From the NCBI RefSeq assembly GCF_902726545.1, contig NZ_CACVAD010000013.1:36476-100475 (forward strand): a stretch of 64,000 nt of DNA, given 5' to 3'. Below the pieces are notes generated by a model. The model did no database searches and was not told where the DNA came from. It was given only the letters and a program-made list of their open reading frames with translations. Of this stretch, positions 16,801 to 26,775 are shown in pieces (the stretch's first letter is position 1; each line of letters starts with the position of its first letter). The DNA comes from Yersinia artesiana (GTDB lineage Bacteria; Pseudomonadota; Gammaproteobacteria; Enterobacterales; Enterobacteriaceae). Position numbers and translations under genes: made by a program.

Positions 16801-18069
16801 ATGAAAAACCATCAAACTCCCCAAGCCACGTCGCCTTTGGCCGCGTGGCTTTACTATCTTGAGCGTTTGCATTCTCAGCCAATCGAGCTGGGATTGGAAC
16901 GTGTTAAACAGGTTGCTGAGCGTTTGGACTTGCTTAAACCTGCCCCTAAAGTCTTTACCGTTGCCGGAACCAATGGCAAGGGCACCACCTGTTGTACCCT
17001 GGAATCAATTTTACTGGCAGCGGGTCTGCGGGTCGGAGTTTACAGCTCACCTCATCTTTTGCGTTACACCGAGCGCGTTCGTATTCAGGGGCAAGAATTG
17101 CCTGAAGCGGAACACAGCCATTCTTTTGCTAAAATTGAAGCTGGGCGCGAAGATATCTCACTGACTTACTTCGAGTTCGGCACCTTATCTGCCCTGCAAC
17201 TGTTTAAGCAGGCTAAGCTTGATGTGGTAATTCTGGAAGTGGGTCTGGGGGGGCGTTTGGATGCGACTAATATTGTGGATTCAGATGTTGCCGCCATTAC
17301 CAGCATTGCGATCGATCACACCGATTGGCTAGGCTTCGACAGAGAAAGCATTGGCCGTGAAAAAGCCGGTGTCTTCCGTGCGGGTAAACCCGCAGTGGTG
17401 GGCGAACCTGATATGCCGCAGTCGATTGCAGATGTTGCGGCAACACTCGGTGCGCATCTGTATCAGCGAAATATTGCCTGGCAGTTCAGTCAGCAAAAAC
17501 CTTCTGATCAACAAAAAAACAGCTGGAACTGGCAATGCGGTGATCGCCAACTGAACGATTTGCCGCTACCAAATGTGCCACTAGCCAATGCTGCTACAGC
17601 TCTGGCAGTATTGCATTATTCTGGATTGCCATTGAGCGAAGACGTGATTCGTCAGGGATTACAGGCCGCCAGTTTACCGGGGCGTTTTCAGATAATCAGT
17701 GAGCAGCCATTGTTGATTTTGGATGTGGCTCACAATCCGCACGCCGCGCGTTATTTGACAGATAAACTGGCTCAACTGCCCAAACAGGGCAAAGTGCGCG
17801 CGGTGGTTGGAATGTTATCGGATAAAGACATTGGTGGTACGCTGGCGTGTTTATCTGAGCAAGTCGATGAATGGTACTGTGCGCCGCTGGAAGGGCCGCG
17901 CGGGGCCAGCGCGGAGCAGTTAGCCGAGCATTTGGCGCAATCACGCCAGTTTAGTGATGTCGAAACTGCCTGGCGTCAGGCCATGCAGGATGCAGAACCA
18001 CAGGATGTGGTCATTGTCTGTGGCTCTTTCCATACGGTTGCTCATGTTATGGCAGCAATGGATTTGTAA
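16801..18069 (+). CDS. folC: Bifunctional folylpolyglutamate synthase/dihydrofolate synthase
   Basis: 422-residue enzyme that adds glutamate to dihydropteroate to make dihydrofolate and extends the polyglutamate tail of folates. It is a Mur-ligase relative. The P-loop is GTNGKGT (residues 56-62), and GGRLDATNIVDSD and IDHTDWLG follow in the ATP-binding domain. The C-terminal domain has LDVAHNPHAA and GPRGASAEQL. The start at 16801 aligns exactly with the E. coli protein; a GTG four codons upstream is an alternative. The ERIC element lies directly before the gene. dedD follows after 39 bases. Confidence 0.96.
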   Translation: MKNHQTPQATSPLAAWLYYLERLHSQPIELGLERVKQVAERLDLLKPAPKVFTVAGTNGKGTTCCTLESILLAAGLRVGVYSSPHLLRYTERVRIQGQELPEAEHSHSFAKIEAGREDISLTYFEFGTLSALQLFKQAKLDVVILEVGLGGRLDATNIVDSDVAAITSIAIDHTDWLGFDRESIGREKAGVFRAGKPAVVGEPDMPQSIADVAATLGAHLYQRNIAWQFSQQKPSDQQKNSWNWQCGDRQLNDLPLPNVPLANAATALAVLHYSGLPLSEDVIRQGLQAASLPGRFQIISEQPLLILDVAHNPHAARYLTDKLAQLPKQGKVRAVVGMLSDKDIGGTLACLSEQVDEWYCAPLEGPRGASAEQLAEHLAQSRQFSDVETAWRQAMQDAEPQDVVIVCGSFHTVAHVMAAMDL

Positions 18070-18108
18070 CAGCTTGAGTTTATCAAGACATTGAAATGGG
18101 GAGTGCGA

Positions 18109-18828
18109 GTGGCAAGTAAGTTCCAGAACCGTTTAGTCGGGACCATAATTCTGGTGGCGTTGGGCGTGATTGTACTGCCGGGGCTACTGGATGGTAAAAA
18201 GAAGCATTATGAGGATGAGTTTGCTGCCATCCCATTAGTGCCAAAACCCGGTGATAGTCAGGAGATTGATGCGGTTCCACCGGTCAGTCAGCCCCTGCCT
18301 ATTGCGCCGCCGGAAGGTGCAGCGCAAGCCGTGGCAGTCCCTAAAGATGATTCCGGCTCAGAGGCCGCTAATGATGCCGGTAACCTGCCGTCTGAACCGA
18401 CTATCGTGGCACCGCCACCGGTACAAAGTAAGCCGGTTGAAGTGAAACCCGTCGAGAAGAAACCGGCTGAGGTTAAGCCCGCGCCAGTCGAGAAAAAACC
18501 GCAGGAAGTTAAGCCAAAACCTGAGGTTAAACCGCAAGTACAACCAGAAAACAAATCGGCTGTTGAAGAAAAAGCACCAGTGGGGCAGGCCTATGTCGTC
18601 CAACTGGGAGCGCTGAAAAATGCGGCCAAAGTGAATGAGATTGTTGCGACGCTGCGATTGTCAGGTCATCGCGCATTTACGGTGCCAGCGACGCCGGTTC
18701 AAGGCCAGATTACCCGCGTGTATGTCGGGCCTGATGCGTCAAAACAGAAACTGCAATCGGCCTTGCCAGAGCTTAATTCATTAAGTGGTCTGAATGGGCA
18801 GGTTAAGCCCTATGGTACGGGGCGCTAA
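18109..18828 (+). CDS. dedD: Cell division protein DedD (SPOR domain)
   Basis: 239-residue inner-membrane protein with a cytoplasmic start (ASKFQNR), one membrane segment (LVGTIILVALGVIVLPGLL) and a long periplasmic linker. The linker is rich in proline, lysine and glutamate, with repeats of the type VEKKPAEVKP at about residues 105-155. A C-terminal SPOR domain follows (AYVVQLGALKNAAKVNEIV to the end). SPOR domains bind denuded glycan at the division septum, and DedD supports constriction. The start is taken as GTG at 18109 because GGGGAG lies before it and it gives the conserved N-terminus. Confidence 0.93.
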   Translation: MASKFQNRLVGTIILVALGVIVLPGLLDGKKKHYEDEFAAIPLVPKPGDSQEIDAVPPVSQPLPIAPPEGAAQAVAVPKDDSGSEAANDAGNLPSEPTIVAPPPVQSKPVEVKPVEKKPAEVKPAPVEKKPQEVKPKPEVKPQVQPENKSAVEEKAPVGQAYVVQLGALKNAAKVNEIVATLRLSGHRAFTVPATPVQGQITRVYVGPDASKQKLQSALPELNSLSGLNGQVKPYGTGR

Positions 18829-18944
18829 AGTTTGATTAAAAGTTAAGACATCAGGGTGTATAGGGTTTTTCGCGTTAAGTTTGTGCGGCGATTGTTGTTT
18901 TTAAAATCGCCGCACTTTAATTTGTCGCCGGTAAGAATTCCTCT

Positions 18945-18960
18945 ACGCAAACGTTTTCTT
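18945..18960 (+). promoter_or_regulatory. PurR operator upstream of cvpA-purF
   Basis: ACGCAAACGTTTTCTT matches the enteric PurR box (ACGCAAACGTTTTCNT) at every defined position. It lies 58 bases before cvpA, next to a TAGAAT -10-like string. PurR with hypoxanthine or guanine would repress cvpA-purF, as in E. coli. Confidence 0.9.
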
Positions 18961-19018
18961 TTTCTGTTAGAATTCGCCGCGAACAGGATGCAGCGGCGAT
19001 TTCGTCATTGGAATAGTC

Positions 19019-19528
19019 ATGGTCTGGATTGATTACGTCATTATAGGGATTATCGGATTTTCTGCTTTAGTCAGCTTAATCCGGGGTTTTGTCCGTGAAG
19101 CATTGTCACTTGTAACATGGGGATGTGCGTTTTTTGTTGCCAGCCACTTTTACACTTACCTTGCTATCTACTTCACCCGCTTTGAAGATGAAGTGGTTCG
19201 CAACGGAATTGCTATCGGCATTTTGTTCATCGCGACATTGATCGTCGGGGCTATTGTTAACTATGTGATTGGTTCGCTGGTTGAACGTACGGGGTTATCA
19301 GGAACGGACAGGGTTTTGGGCATCTGTTTTGGTGCGCTGCGAGGCGTGTTGATTGTCTCGGCCATGTTGTTCTTTCTGGATACGTTTACCGGCTTCTCGC
19401 AGAGTGCTGATTGGAAACAGTCACAATTAATCCCGCAGTTCAGTTATATCATCAGGTGGTTCTTTGACTACCTACAGAGCACGTCGAGTTTCTTACCGAA
19501 TCAATTACCGATTCGGAGCGGCTTATGA
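19019..19528 (+). CDS. cvpA: Colicin V production protein CvpA
   Basis: 169-residue inner-membrane protein with four hydrophobic segments. It matches E. coli CvpA, including [21 protein letters not shown] and [12 protein letters not shown] at the start and [16 protein letters not shown] in the second half. It is needed for colicin V export in E. coli and has been linked to envelope and bile salt tolerance; the biochemical role is not known. It is the first gene of the cvpA-purF operon under the PurR operator, and purF begins 12 bases after its stop. Confidence 0.95.
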   Translation: MVWIDYVIIGIIGFSALVSLIRGFVREALSLVTWGCAFFVASHFYTYLAIYFTRFEDEVVRNGIAIGILFIATLIVGAIVNYVIGSLVERTGLSGTDRVLGICFGALRGVLIVSAMLFFLDTFTGFSQSADWKQSQLIPQFSYIIRWFFDYLQSTSSFLPNQLPIRSGL

Positions 19529-19540
19529 GGAAAAGACAAC

Positions 19541-21058
19541 ATGTGCGGTATTGTCGGTATCGCCGGTTTTGCACCGGTAAACCAGTCGATTTATGATGCG
19601 TTGACGGTGCTTCAGCACCGAGGCCAGGATGCTGCGGGCATCGTTACCATTGATGCCCATAATGGGTTCCGGCTGCGTAAAGCAAACGGCTTGGTGAAGG
19701 ATGTATTTGAAACCCGGCATATGCTGCGCTTACAGGGGAATATGGGTATTGGCCATGTTCGTTACCCAACAGCAGGCAGCTCCAGTGCTTCCGAGGCTCA
19801 GCCTTTCTACGTTAACTCACCGTTTGGCATCACTTTGGCCCATAACGGTAATCTGACTAACGCTCACCAGCTGAGAAAGGAATTATTCGAAGTTTCTCGC
19901 CGTCATGTGAACACCACTTCTGACTCAGAAATTCTGCTGAATATTTTTGCCAGCGAATTGGACCGTTTCCAGCATTATCCGTTGGAATCTGACAACATTT
20001 TTGCCGCTGTTGCCGCTACACATCAATTGATTCGTGGTGCCTATGCTTGCGTCGCGATGATCATTGGTCATGGTATGGTTGCTTTCCGTGATCCTAACGG
20101 TATTCGCCCGCTGGTTATGGGGAAGCGCACTCTCGCTGATGGCCGTAATGAATATATGGTCGCTTCTGAAAGTGTGGCGTTGGATACCCTTGGCTTCGAA
20201 TTCTTGCGTGATGTTGCTCCGGGTGAAGCGGTATATATCACCGAGAAAGGCCAATTATTCACTCGCCAGTGTGCTGAAAATCCGAAATACAATCCGTGCT
20301 TGTTTGAGTATGTTTATTTTGCTCGCCCCGACTCCTTTATGGATAAAATTTCTGTTTACAGTGCGCGTGTGCGTATGGGCCAGAAGTTAGGCGCAAAAAT
20401 TGCCAAACAGTGGGAAGACCTGGATATCGATGTTGTGATTCCTATCCCGGAAACTTCCTGTGATATTGCGCTGGAAATCGCCCGTATTCTGGATAAGCCC
20501 TACCGCCAGGGGTTTGTGAAAAACCGTTATGTTGGCCGTACCTTTATCATGCCGGGCCAGCAGGAACGCCGTAAATCAGTGCGCCGTAAACTGAATGCCA
20601 ACCGTGCAGAATTCCGTGATAAGAACGTGTTATTGGTGGATGACTCTATTGTGCGCGGTACCACGTCAGAACAGATCGTTGAAATGGCGCGTGAAGCTGG
20701 AGCGAAGAAAGTATATTTCGCTTCTGCCGCTCCAGAAATTCGTTTCCCGAATGTGTATGGCATAGATATGCCAAGTGCCAATGAATTAATTGCACATGGG
20801 CGTGAAGTGGATGAGATTCGTCAGTTGATCGGTGCAGATGCGCTGATTTTCCAGGATCTTACTGACCTTATCGAGGCGGTACGCGAAGATAACCCAGATA
20901 TTACTCAGTTCGAGTGCTCAGTCTTTAACGGCGTTTACGTCACTAAAGATGTGGATCAAAGCTATCTGGAATATCTGGAATCGTTACGTAACGACGATGC
21001 GCAAGCATTACGTAGTCATAACGAAGCGGAAAACCTGGAGATGCATAACGAAGGGTAA
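19541..21058 (+). CDS. purF: Amidophosphoribosyltransferase PurF
   Basis: 505-residue enzyme for the committed step of purine synthesis, converting PRPP and glutamine to 5-phosphoribosylamine. The N-terminal Ntn-hydrolase glutaminase starts [10 protein letters not shown], so Cys2 becomes the N-terminal nucleophile after methionine removal. The phosphoribosyltransferase half carries the PRPP loop [17 protein letters not shown]. Length matches the enteric enzyme. It lies 12 bases after cvpA, shares its PurR control, and is followed by an intrinsic terminator. Confidence 0.97.
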   Translation: MCGIVGIAGFAPVNQSIYDALTVLQHRGQDAAGIVTIDAHNGFRLRKANGLVKDVFETRHMLRLQGNMGIGHVRYPTAGSSSASEAQPFYVNSPFGITLAHNGNLTNAHQLRKELFEVSRRHVNTTSDSEILLNIFASELDRFQHYPLESDNIFAAVAATHQLIRGAYACVAMIIGHGMVAFRDPNGIRPLVMGKRTLADGRNEYMVASESVALDTLGFEFLRDVAPGEAVYITEKGQLFTRQCAENPKYNPCLFEYVYFARPDSFMDKISVYSARVRMGQKLGAKIAKQWEDLDIDVVIPIPETSCDIALEIARILDKPYRQGFVKNRYVGRTFIMPGQQERRKSVRRKLNANRAEFRDKNVLLVDDSIVRGTTSEQIVEMAREAGAKKVYFASAAPEIRFPNVYGIDMPSANELIAHGREVDEIRQLIGADALIFQDLTDLIEAVREDNPDITQFECSVFNGVYVTKDVDQSYLEYLESLRNDDAQALRSHNEAENLEMHNEG

Positions 21059-21116
21059 TTCACGGTTGTTTTAGTGAAAAGGTGAGAGTGAATCAAAAAG
21101 GTGCAACCAGCGTGCA

Positions 21117-21135
21117 GGCGCGGTGCGCCTTTTTT
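21117..21135 (+). terminator. Intrinsic terminator after purF
   Basis: A compact GGCGC-GGT-GCGCC hairpin followed by TTTTTTG, 59 bases after the purF stop. It is positioned to end the cvpA-purF transcript before ubiX. Confidence 0.75.
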
Positions 21136-21277
21136 GTTGCTAACAGAACCCGGAATGATATGGCTAAATGAGCGGGTGGTAATTTGCTAATTGATCTCTG
21201 ATACGGCAAAGTCTCGCCATATTTCTTTATGTTATGCTTAATTTATAAAGCATAAAGCCAGCTTGAGGGACTTTTCC

Positions 21278-21850
21278 ATGAAACGACTTATTATCGGTAT
21301 TAGCGGTGCCAGCGGTGCCATTTATGGTGTTCGCCTGTTACAGGTGTTACAGCAGGTCGAGGGCGTGGAAACCCACTTGATTCTTAGTCATGCGGCACGT
21401 CAGACATTAGCGCTGGAAACAGATTTCAGCGTCAAGAATGTGCAGGCGCTAGCGGATGTGGTGCACGATTCGCGCGATATTGCAGCTTGTGTCTCTTCGG
21501 GATCGTTCAAGACCTGTGGGATGGTTATTTTACCTTGTTCAATCAAAACGTTATCTGGCATTGTCCATAGCTATACCGATGGTTTATTGACTCGCGCCGC
21601 TGATGTCATATTGAAAGAGCGTCGCCCATTGGTGCTGTGCGTGCGCGAAACGCCACTGCATTTAGGCCATTTGCGGCTAATGCTACAGGCTGCTGAGTTG
21701 GGGGCGGTCCTCATGCCGCCGATGCCTGCATTTTATCATCGCCCACAGACTATCCAAGATCTGGTTGATCAGACGGTTAATCGGGTCATCGATCAATTCG
21801 ATATTGAGTTGCCTGAAGATTTATTTACGCGTTGGCAAGGCGCGAGTTAA
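21278..21850 (+). CDS. ubiX: Flavin prenyltransferase UbiX
   Basis: 190-residue enzyme that joins dimethylallyl phosphate to reduced FMN, making the prenylated flavin used by the decarboxylase UbiD in ubiquinone synthesis. It is a flavoprotein of the Rossmann type with the N-terminal IIGISGASGAIYG loop, ILPCSIKTLSGIVHSYTDG and ERRPLVLCVRETPLHLGHL. The start is the ATG at 21278, preceded by GAGGGA at seven bases; an in-frame TTG upstream is not favoured. It follows the purF terminator and is likely expressed from its own promoter. Confidence 0.95.
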   Translation: MKRLIIGISGASGAIYGVRLLQVLQQVEGVETHLILSHAARQTLALETDFSVKNVQALADVVHDSRDIAACVSSGSFKTCGMVILPCSIKTLSGIVHSYTDGLLTRAADVILKERRPLVLCVRETPLHLGHLRLMLQAAELGAVLMPPMPAFYHRPQTIQDLVDQTVNRVIDQFDIELPEDLFTRWQGAS

Positions 21851-21906
21851 CATTTATCCCTCAATTGATACATTTGTGCAACATCGCACTGAAATGGGGC
21901 GCATTA

Positions 21907-21923
21907 TGCACCACAATGATGCT
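21907..21923 (+). promoter_or_regulatory. NtrC-like enhancer site upstream of hisJ
   Basis: TGCACCACAATGATGCT differs from the well-known NtrC site at glnA (TGCACCA-N3-TGGTGCT) by one defined base. It lies about 125 bases upstream of the sigma-54 promoter, a usual enhancer distance. Confidence 0.65.
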
Positions 21924-22049
21924 GTTTCAGAGTGCGTACTTGTTGCATAGATTTCGTATTCAGTTTTTGCCTACGACCCTATGCCTGCATTTAACGGTAA
22001 TTATGCCTGTAAAGTGGTGATGACATTTGTTTTTCCTCCCAATGATTAC

Positions 22050-22065
22050 TGGCACGATTACTGCA
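22050..22065 (+). promoter_or_regulatory. Sigma-54 (RpoN) promoter for hisJQMP
   Basis: TGGCACGATTACTGCA fits the sigma-54 consensus TGGCAC-N5-TTGCA with one mismatch, keeping the GG and GC pairs at correct spacing. It is 78 bases before the hisJ start. With the upstream NtrC-like site it predicts induction on nitrogen limitation, as known for argT in enteric bacteria. Confidence 0.8.
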
Positions 22066-22142
22066 AATTGATTTATGGACGCTATGGGTTGTACAAAAAC
22101 TAACGCGGTTTGCGGCATCGAAAATCAATTTGAGGGTTATGT

Positions 22143-22925
22143 ATGAATAAGAAAATTTTGGTTCTGCCTCTCGTATTAGCATTGGCTGCTACCAGCACTG
22201 CTTTTGCTGCTATTCCTAAGGATATCAAAATTGGTACAGATCCAACTTATGCTCCTTTCGAATCAAAAAATGCCAGTGGTGAGCTGGTAGGTTTTGATAT
22301 CGATTTAGCCAAAGAGTTGTGCAATCGGATTGATACCAAATGTACTTTTGTTGAAAGTGATTTCGATGCACTTATTCCATCGCTGAAAGCTAAAAAAATT
22401 GATGCCATTATCTCCTCACTTTCCATTACTGAAAAACGCCAAAAAGAAATTGCTTTCACCGACAAACTTTATGCAGCTAATGCCCGCTTGATTGCGCCGA
22501 AAGACAGCAAAATTGAGCCAACATTGGTGGCGTTGAAAGGCAAACGTGTTGGTGTATTACAAGGTTCGACTCAGGAAGCATTTGCAAATGCTGAGTGGCA
22601 GCCAAAAGGCATAGATGTTGTCGCCTATCAGAATCAGGATTTAATTTACTCCGACTTAAGTTCTGGTCGTATTGATGCTGCTTTTCAGGATGAAGTTGCA
22701 GGTAGTGAGGGTTTCCTGAAACAAGATGCAGGTAAGGGTTATGCCTTCGCCGGCCCATCAGTTAAAAATGATGAATTCTTTGGGGTAGGTACGGGTATGG
22801 GCCTGCGTAAAGATGACGCTGAACTGAAAGCCGCGCTGGATAAAGCCTTTGCAGAAATGCGCAAAGATGGCACCTACGATAAACTTGCGAAAAAATATTT
22901 CGATTTCGATGTTTACGGCGGTTAA
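22143..22925 (+). CDS. hisJ: Histidine/basic amino acid ABC transporter, periplasmic binding protein HisJ
   Basis: 260-residue secreted solute-binding protein. A signal peptide (residues 1-22, cleaved after AFA) precedes the mature start [19 protein letters not shown], with [15 protein letters not shown] and [16 protein letters not shown] typical of the HisJ/ArgT pair. It is closer to HisJ than to ArgT overall, and only one binding protein gene is present where E. coli has argT and hisJ in tandem. It delivers histidine, and probably lysine, arginine and ornithine, to HisQMP. Control by sigma-54 and NtrC is predicted from the upstream sites. A stable hairpin follows the gene. Confidence 0.92.
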   Translation: MNKKILVLPLVLALAATSTAFAAIPKDIKIGTDPTYAPFESKNASGELVGFDIDLAKELCNRIDTKCTFVESDFDALIPSLKAKKIDAIISSLSITEKRQKEIAFTDKLYAANARLIAPKDSKIEPTLVALKGKRVGVLQGSTQEAFANAEWQPKGIDVVAYQNQDLIYSDLSSGRIDAAFQDEVAGSEGFLKQDAGKGYAFAGPSVKNDEFFGVGTGMGLRKDDAELKAALDKAFAEMRKDGTYDKLAKKYFDFDVYGG

Positions 22926-22938
22926 TTCCGTTTGCTGT

Positions 22939-22971
22939 AACGGCCTCTGCCTAAATAGGGCAGGGGCCGTT
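22939..22971 (+). other. Hairpin between hisJ and hisQ
   Basis: AACGGCC with CTGCC pairs with GGCAG and GGCCGTT around a six-base loop, giving a strong stem without a T-run. It is placed where Salmonella has REP sequences. Such a hairpin would protect hisJ mRNA from 3' decay and help make more binding protein than membrane components. Confidence 0.6.
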
Positions 22972-23029
22972 ATGGGGCAATCCAAAGTCATTAACCAGAC
23001 TCCTTACTCAGTAAAAGAGGATAACCCAG

Positions 23030-23716
23030 ATGCTGGATGGATATTCCAAACTGATATTTGAAGGTGCGCTGGTGACGCTGGAGTTGGCACTGTGCTCAGT
23101 GCTGCTGTCAGTGATTATCGGCTTAATAGGTGCCGGTGGGAAATTATCGTCAAATCGGCTGTTATCTGGCTTATTTGAGTGCTATACCACGCTGATACGT
23201 GGCGTTCCTGATTTAGTTTTGATGTTGCTTATCTTCTATGGTTTGCAGATAGTCCTAAATAGCATTACTGAATCCCTTGGTTTTGCGCAAATCAATATTG
23301 ATCCCCTCTCAGCTGGGATTATCACCCTCGGTTTTATCTATGGTGCTTATTTCACTGAAACATTCCGTGGCGCTTATATGGCGGTTCCAACCGGCCAGAT
23401 TGAAGCCGCCAGAGCATTTGGTTTCTCTTCCAGCCAGATTTTCCGCAGAATTATGTTCCCTGCCATGATGCGTTATGCGCTGCCAGGCATTGGTAATAAT
23501 TGGCAAGTTATTCTCAAGGCGACGGCATTAGTCTCTATTTTGGGATTGAATGATGTGGTTAAAGCCACCCAGTTAGCTGGAAAGGGCACTTATCAGCCAT
23601 TCTTCTTCGCTTTGGTGGCGGGTGTGGTTTATCTCATTTTCACCACCTTATCCAATGGTGTTTTACTGTGGTTGGAACGGCACTATTCCCAAGGGGTGAA
23701 GAGGGCTGAATTATGA
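23030..23716 (+). CDS. hisQ: Histidine/basic amino acid ABC transporter permease HisQ
   Basis: 228-residue inner-membrane permease with five or six helices. It forms the heterodimeric channel HisQM that couples HisJ to the ATPase HisP. The EAA loop is visible as EAARAFGFSSSQIFRRIMFPAM, and GVPDLVLMLLIFYGLQ is a polar amino acid permease string. The start ATG at 23030 follows an AGAGGA site. It ends in an ATGA overlap with hisM, giving coupled translation. Confidence 0.95.
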   Translation: MLDGYSKLIFEGALVTLELALCSVLLSVIIGLIGAGGKLSSNRLLSGLFECYTTLIRGVPDLVLMLLIFYGLQIVLNSITESLGFAQINIDPLSAGIITLGFIYGAYFTETFRGAYMAVPTGQIEAARAFGFSSSQIFRRIMFPAMMRYALPGIGNNWQVILKATALVSILGLNDVVKATQLAGKGTYQPFFFALVAGVVYLIFTTLSNGVLLWLERHYSQGVKRAEL

Positions 23717-24429
23717 TTGATATCTTACATCAATATTGGCAAGCCCTGCTTTGGAGTGATGGTTATCGATTTACCGGCATGGCTGTTACCCTATGGCTAT
23801 TAATTAGCTCAGTCGTGATGGGCGGATTGCTGGCAATACCGTTGGCGGTGGCGCGTGTTGCCGAGCGGCGCTGGATTCGCTTACCGGTGTGGATATTTAC
23901 TTATATTTTTCGCGGTACGCCATTATATGTGCAATTGCTGGTGTTCTATTCTGGCATGTACAGCCTGGAGATAGTCCGAGGCAACGATCTACTTAATGCA
24001 TTCTTCCGCAGTGGATTGAATTGTACTATTTTGGCCTTGACGCTAAATACCTGTGCTTACACCACCGAGATATTCGCCGGCGCTATTCGTTCGGTGCCCC
24101 ATGGTGAAATTGAAGCAGCAAGAGCCTATGGTTTCTCGCGCTTTAAAATGTATCGTTGCATTATTTTACCTTCCGCACTGCGTATTGCTTTACCCGCCTA
24201 TAGTAATGAAGTTATTTTAATGCTGCATTCTACCGCGTTGGCTTTTACCGCCACGGTGCCAGATATACTGAAAATAGCGCGCGATATTAACGCTGCGACT
24301 TATCAACCGTTTTATGCTTTTGGTATTGCTGCCGTACTTTATCTGATTATCTCCTTTACGCTGATTAGCCTGTTCCGCCAGGCAGAGAAACGTTGGCTGG
24401 TACATATAAAACCTCAGGCATCGCATTAA
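23713..24429 (+). CDS. hisM: Histidine/basic amino acid ABC transporter permease HisM
   Basis: 238-residue inner-membrane permease, partner of HisQ. The signature strings are [18 protein letters not shown] and the EAA loop [21 protein letters not shown]. Five or six membrane segments are visible. The start overlaps the hisQ stop by four bases. hisP begins 14 bases after its stop, with a GGAG site between them. Confidence 0.95.
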   Translation: MIDILHQYWQALLWSDGYRFTGMAVTLWLLISSVVMGGLLAIPLAVARVAERRWIRLPVWIFTYIFRGTPLYVQLLVFYSGMYSLEIVRGNDLLNAFFRSGLNCTILALTLNTCAYTTEIFAGAIRSVPHGEIEAARAYGFSRFKMYRCIILPSALRIALPAYSNEVILMLHSTALAFTATVPDILKIARDINAATYQPFYAFGIAAVLYLIISFTLISLFRQAEKRWLVHIKPQASH

Positions 24430-24443
24430 GTACGGAGAACCTT

Positions 24444-25241
24444 ATGACTGACATATTAGAATCTAAAAAAGTTGCAACCAAACTGTCTGTGACGGAATTG
24501 CATAAGCGCTATGGGGAGCATGAGGTCTTAAAAGGCGTTTCACTCTCAGCCAAAGCAGGGGACGTTATTTCCATTATTGGTTCGTCTGGATCGGGGAAAA
24601 GTACCTTTTTACGTTGTATCAATTTCCTGGAAAAACCCAGTGAAGGGTCGATCAGCGTCAATAATCAGGATATCCGATTGGTGCGCGATAAAGACGGGCA
24701 ATTAAAAGTCTTTGATAAAAAAGAGCTGCAATTACTGCGCACTCGACTGACGATGGTATTCCAGCATTTTAATTTATGGAGCCATATGACGGTGCTGGAA
24801 AATGTGATGGAAGCGCCAGTCCAGGTATTAGGGCTAAGTAAATCAGTAGCCAAAGAGCGTGCTATCCGTTATCTGGATAAAGTCGGCATTGATGAGCGTG
24901 CGCGAGCCAAATATCCAGTACATCTTTCCGGTGGTCAACAGCAACGTGTCTCTATTGCGCGGGCATTGGCGATGGAGCCGGACGTATTGCTATTTGACGA
25001 GCCGACTTCTGCGCTCGACCCGGAACTGGTCGGTGAAGTTTTGCGAATAATGCAAAAACTGGCAGAAGAAGGGAAAACCATGGTAGTGGTGACCCACGAA
25101 ATGGAGTTTGCCCGCCATGTTTCCAGCCATGTTATTTTCCTGCACCAAGGGTTAATCGAAGAAGAAGGCCCGCCCGCCGAGCTGTTTGGCCATCCTAAAA
25201 GTCCTCGTTTGCAGCAGTTTCTTTCTGGTGCATTGAAGTAA
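24444..25241 (+). CDS. hisP: Histidine/basic amino acid ABC transporter ATPase HisP
   Basis: 265-residue ATP-binding subunit that powers HisJQM uptake. It shows the Walker A loop [19 protein letters not shown], the ABC signature [19 protein letters not shown], Walker [15 protein letters not shown] and the switch [13 protein letters not shown]. The start is the ATG at 24444, with GGAG eight bases before it; an upstream open stretch overlapping hisM is not conserved. About ten extra residues precede the usual HisP N-terminus. A hairpin 8 bases after the stop probably ends the operon. Confidence 0.96.
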   Translation: MTDILESKKVATKLSVTELHKRYGEHEVLKGVSLSAKAGDVISIIGSSGSGKSTFLRCINFLEKPSEGSISVNNQDIRLVRDKDGQLKVFDKKELQLLRTRLTMVFQHFNLWSHMTVLENVMEAPVQVLGLSKSVAKERAIRYLDKVGIDERARAKYPVHLSGGQQQRVSIARALAMEPDVLLFDEPTSALDPELVGEVLRIMQKLAEEGKTMVVVTHEMEFARHVSSHVIFLHQGLIEEEGPPAELFGHPKSPRLQQFLSGALK

Positions 25242-25248
25242 TTTATTC

Positions 25249-25284
25249 CGATGAGATGAGCGTGATGTTCATCTCATCGTTATA
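25249..25284 (+). terminator. Terminator-like hairpin after hisP
   Basis: An 11-bp perfect stem (CGATGAGATGA with TCATCTCATCG, nine-base loop) is followed by TTATATC. The tail is short in T, so termination may be partial. Confidence 0.55.
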
Positions 25285-25359
25285 TCAATTCCCCGCAATA
25301 TACTATTCCTTCTGCAAAATTATTTAATTCTGCAAGAACGGACTTGAAGCATAGATATT

Positions 25360-26268
25360 TTATGGAATGGGTTTGTGCAACACATTACGTAGCGCTTCTT
25401 CCAGTTCGAAATAACGGAAGGCAAAACCGGCTTCTTCCAAACGTTTTGGGATCGCCCGCTGCCCACCTAATACCATAGTTGCAGATTCTCCTAGCAATAA
25501 GCGAATTGCTGCCGCAGGAGTACGAATAACCGCAGGGCGATCTAATACCTCGGCCAGAGTGGCAATAAATTGCTCATTATGGACCGGATAAGGGGAAACC
25601 ATATTAAATGGGCCGCTAAGGCCATCGGTGGTCAGTAAATAATGAATACCATGAATCATATCATCTATATGTATCCACGGCAGGTATTGGCGACCATCCC
25701 CGATCGGGCCGCCTAGCCCAAGACGCAACAGCGGTACCATTTTAGCTAATGCTCCACCATGTGGAGCCAATACGATGCCAGTGCGCAGTAGACAAACCCG
25801 AGTGTGCTGACTTGCAGCAGCTCTGGCGAGATTCTCCCAGCGCTCACATAACATATGAGTAAACTCATCATGAGGGACTTCATCTTCGGTAACCACGGCT
25901 TGCCCCTGGTCACCATAAAACCCGACGGCTGATCCTGAAATAAAGACGGCTGGCGGCTGACTACTGGCTCTAATTAATGTTGTCAGTCTTTCCGTTATTT
26001 GCCAGCGACTCTGACATAAGATCTCTTTCTGTTGCGGCGTCCAGCGCTTTTCCGCAATAGGTTCGCCCGCCAGATTGATAACGGCATCAAAATTATTGAG
26101 GTCATGTTGGTCATCTAATGTCGACCAGCAGGTGACTTGTGAACCAAGCACGTCTTTCGCCCGTTGGGGATCGCGGGTTAAAACTGTTATTTGATGGGCT
26201 TGCGATAAAAGGAAGGCGGTCAGACTGCGCCCGATCAGTCCTGTAGCTCCAGTGATTACAATACGCAT
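25360..26268 (-). CDS. yfcH: YfcH, SDR-family epimerase-like protein
   Basis: 302-residue protein of the extended short-chain dehydrogenase family (TIGR01777/SulA-like group). It begins with the nucleotide loop [21 protein letters not shown] and continues with [33 protein letters not shown] and [19 protein letters not shown]-terminal DUF1731-type region follows. The reaction is unknown. The frame is open well beyond its start, but the ATG at 26268 has GGAG at seven bases and gives the conserved N-terminus. In E. coli folX, yfcG and yfcF lie between yfcH and yfcE; here an EAL protein occupies that place. Confidence 0.92.
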   Translation of the reverse strand: MRIVITGATGLIGRSLTAFLLSQAHQITVLTRDPQRAKDVLGSQVTCWSTLDDQHDLNNFDAVINLAGEPIAEKRWTPQQKEILCQSRWQITERLTTLIRASSQPPAVFISGSAVGFYGDQGQAVVTEDEVPHDEFTHMLCERWENLARAAASQHTRVCLLRTGIVLAPHGGALAKMVPLLRLGLGGPIGDGRQYLPWIHIDDMIHGIHYLLTTDGLSGPFNMVSPYPVHNEQFIATLAEVLDRPAVIRTPAAAIRLLLGESATMVLGGQRAIPKRLEEAGFAFRYFELEEALRNVLHKPIP

Positions 26269-26775
26269 AGCCAATCTCCGTATATGCCCTTCTGACTTAA
26301 TGCTTACCTGCAACTCCACGTTCTTTGGGGATAGCGGTAGCCTGATTTCTTTTTTAGCATAGGTTATCTTGCGCTCTTCTCCCACGACGCTGAGCACATC
26401 CTGAGTGAAATTTTTAGCAAAATAAAAATAATAACTAAATAAATTTGCTGATCTATCCGATGAATACAGGATTGAATACTCGGCTATTACCCATTGCGTA
26501 GTTGAACGGTCAGGACTATGTACCTTATTGTTTCTGAACGCGAACAATGGTTATAAGTCTTACCGATGACGACAAAGCTCTGAATTCGCGATTTTCTGCT
26601 AGAGTCAATATACTCATCGGTATGGAAAAGAGGCCATCTGTCTCTTTCACCTTGTAATGTTGGATATTTTATAAATAAAAGTTGAGTATTTCATAAAAAC
26701 TCACGGCGGCTTATAAATCCTCTGGTTGAGGTCAGCTTGCTGCCTCATTGTTGTCCATACACTTTTCAGGTGCGC
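26269..26775. other. 507-bp intergenic region between yfcH and the EAL gene
   Basis: Divergent upstream region for both neighbours, AT-rich. An upstream open extension of the yfcH frame (to 26547) is not conserved and is not taken as coding. No operator or RNA element could be recognised. Confidence 0.5.
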
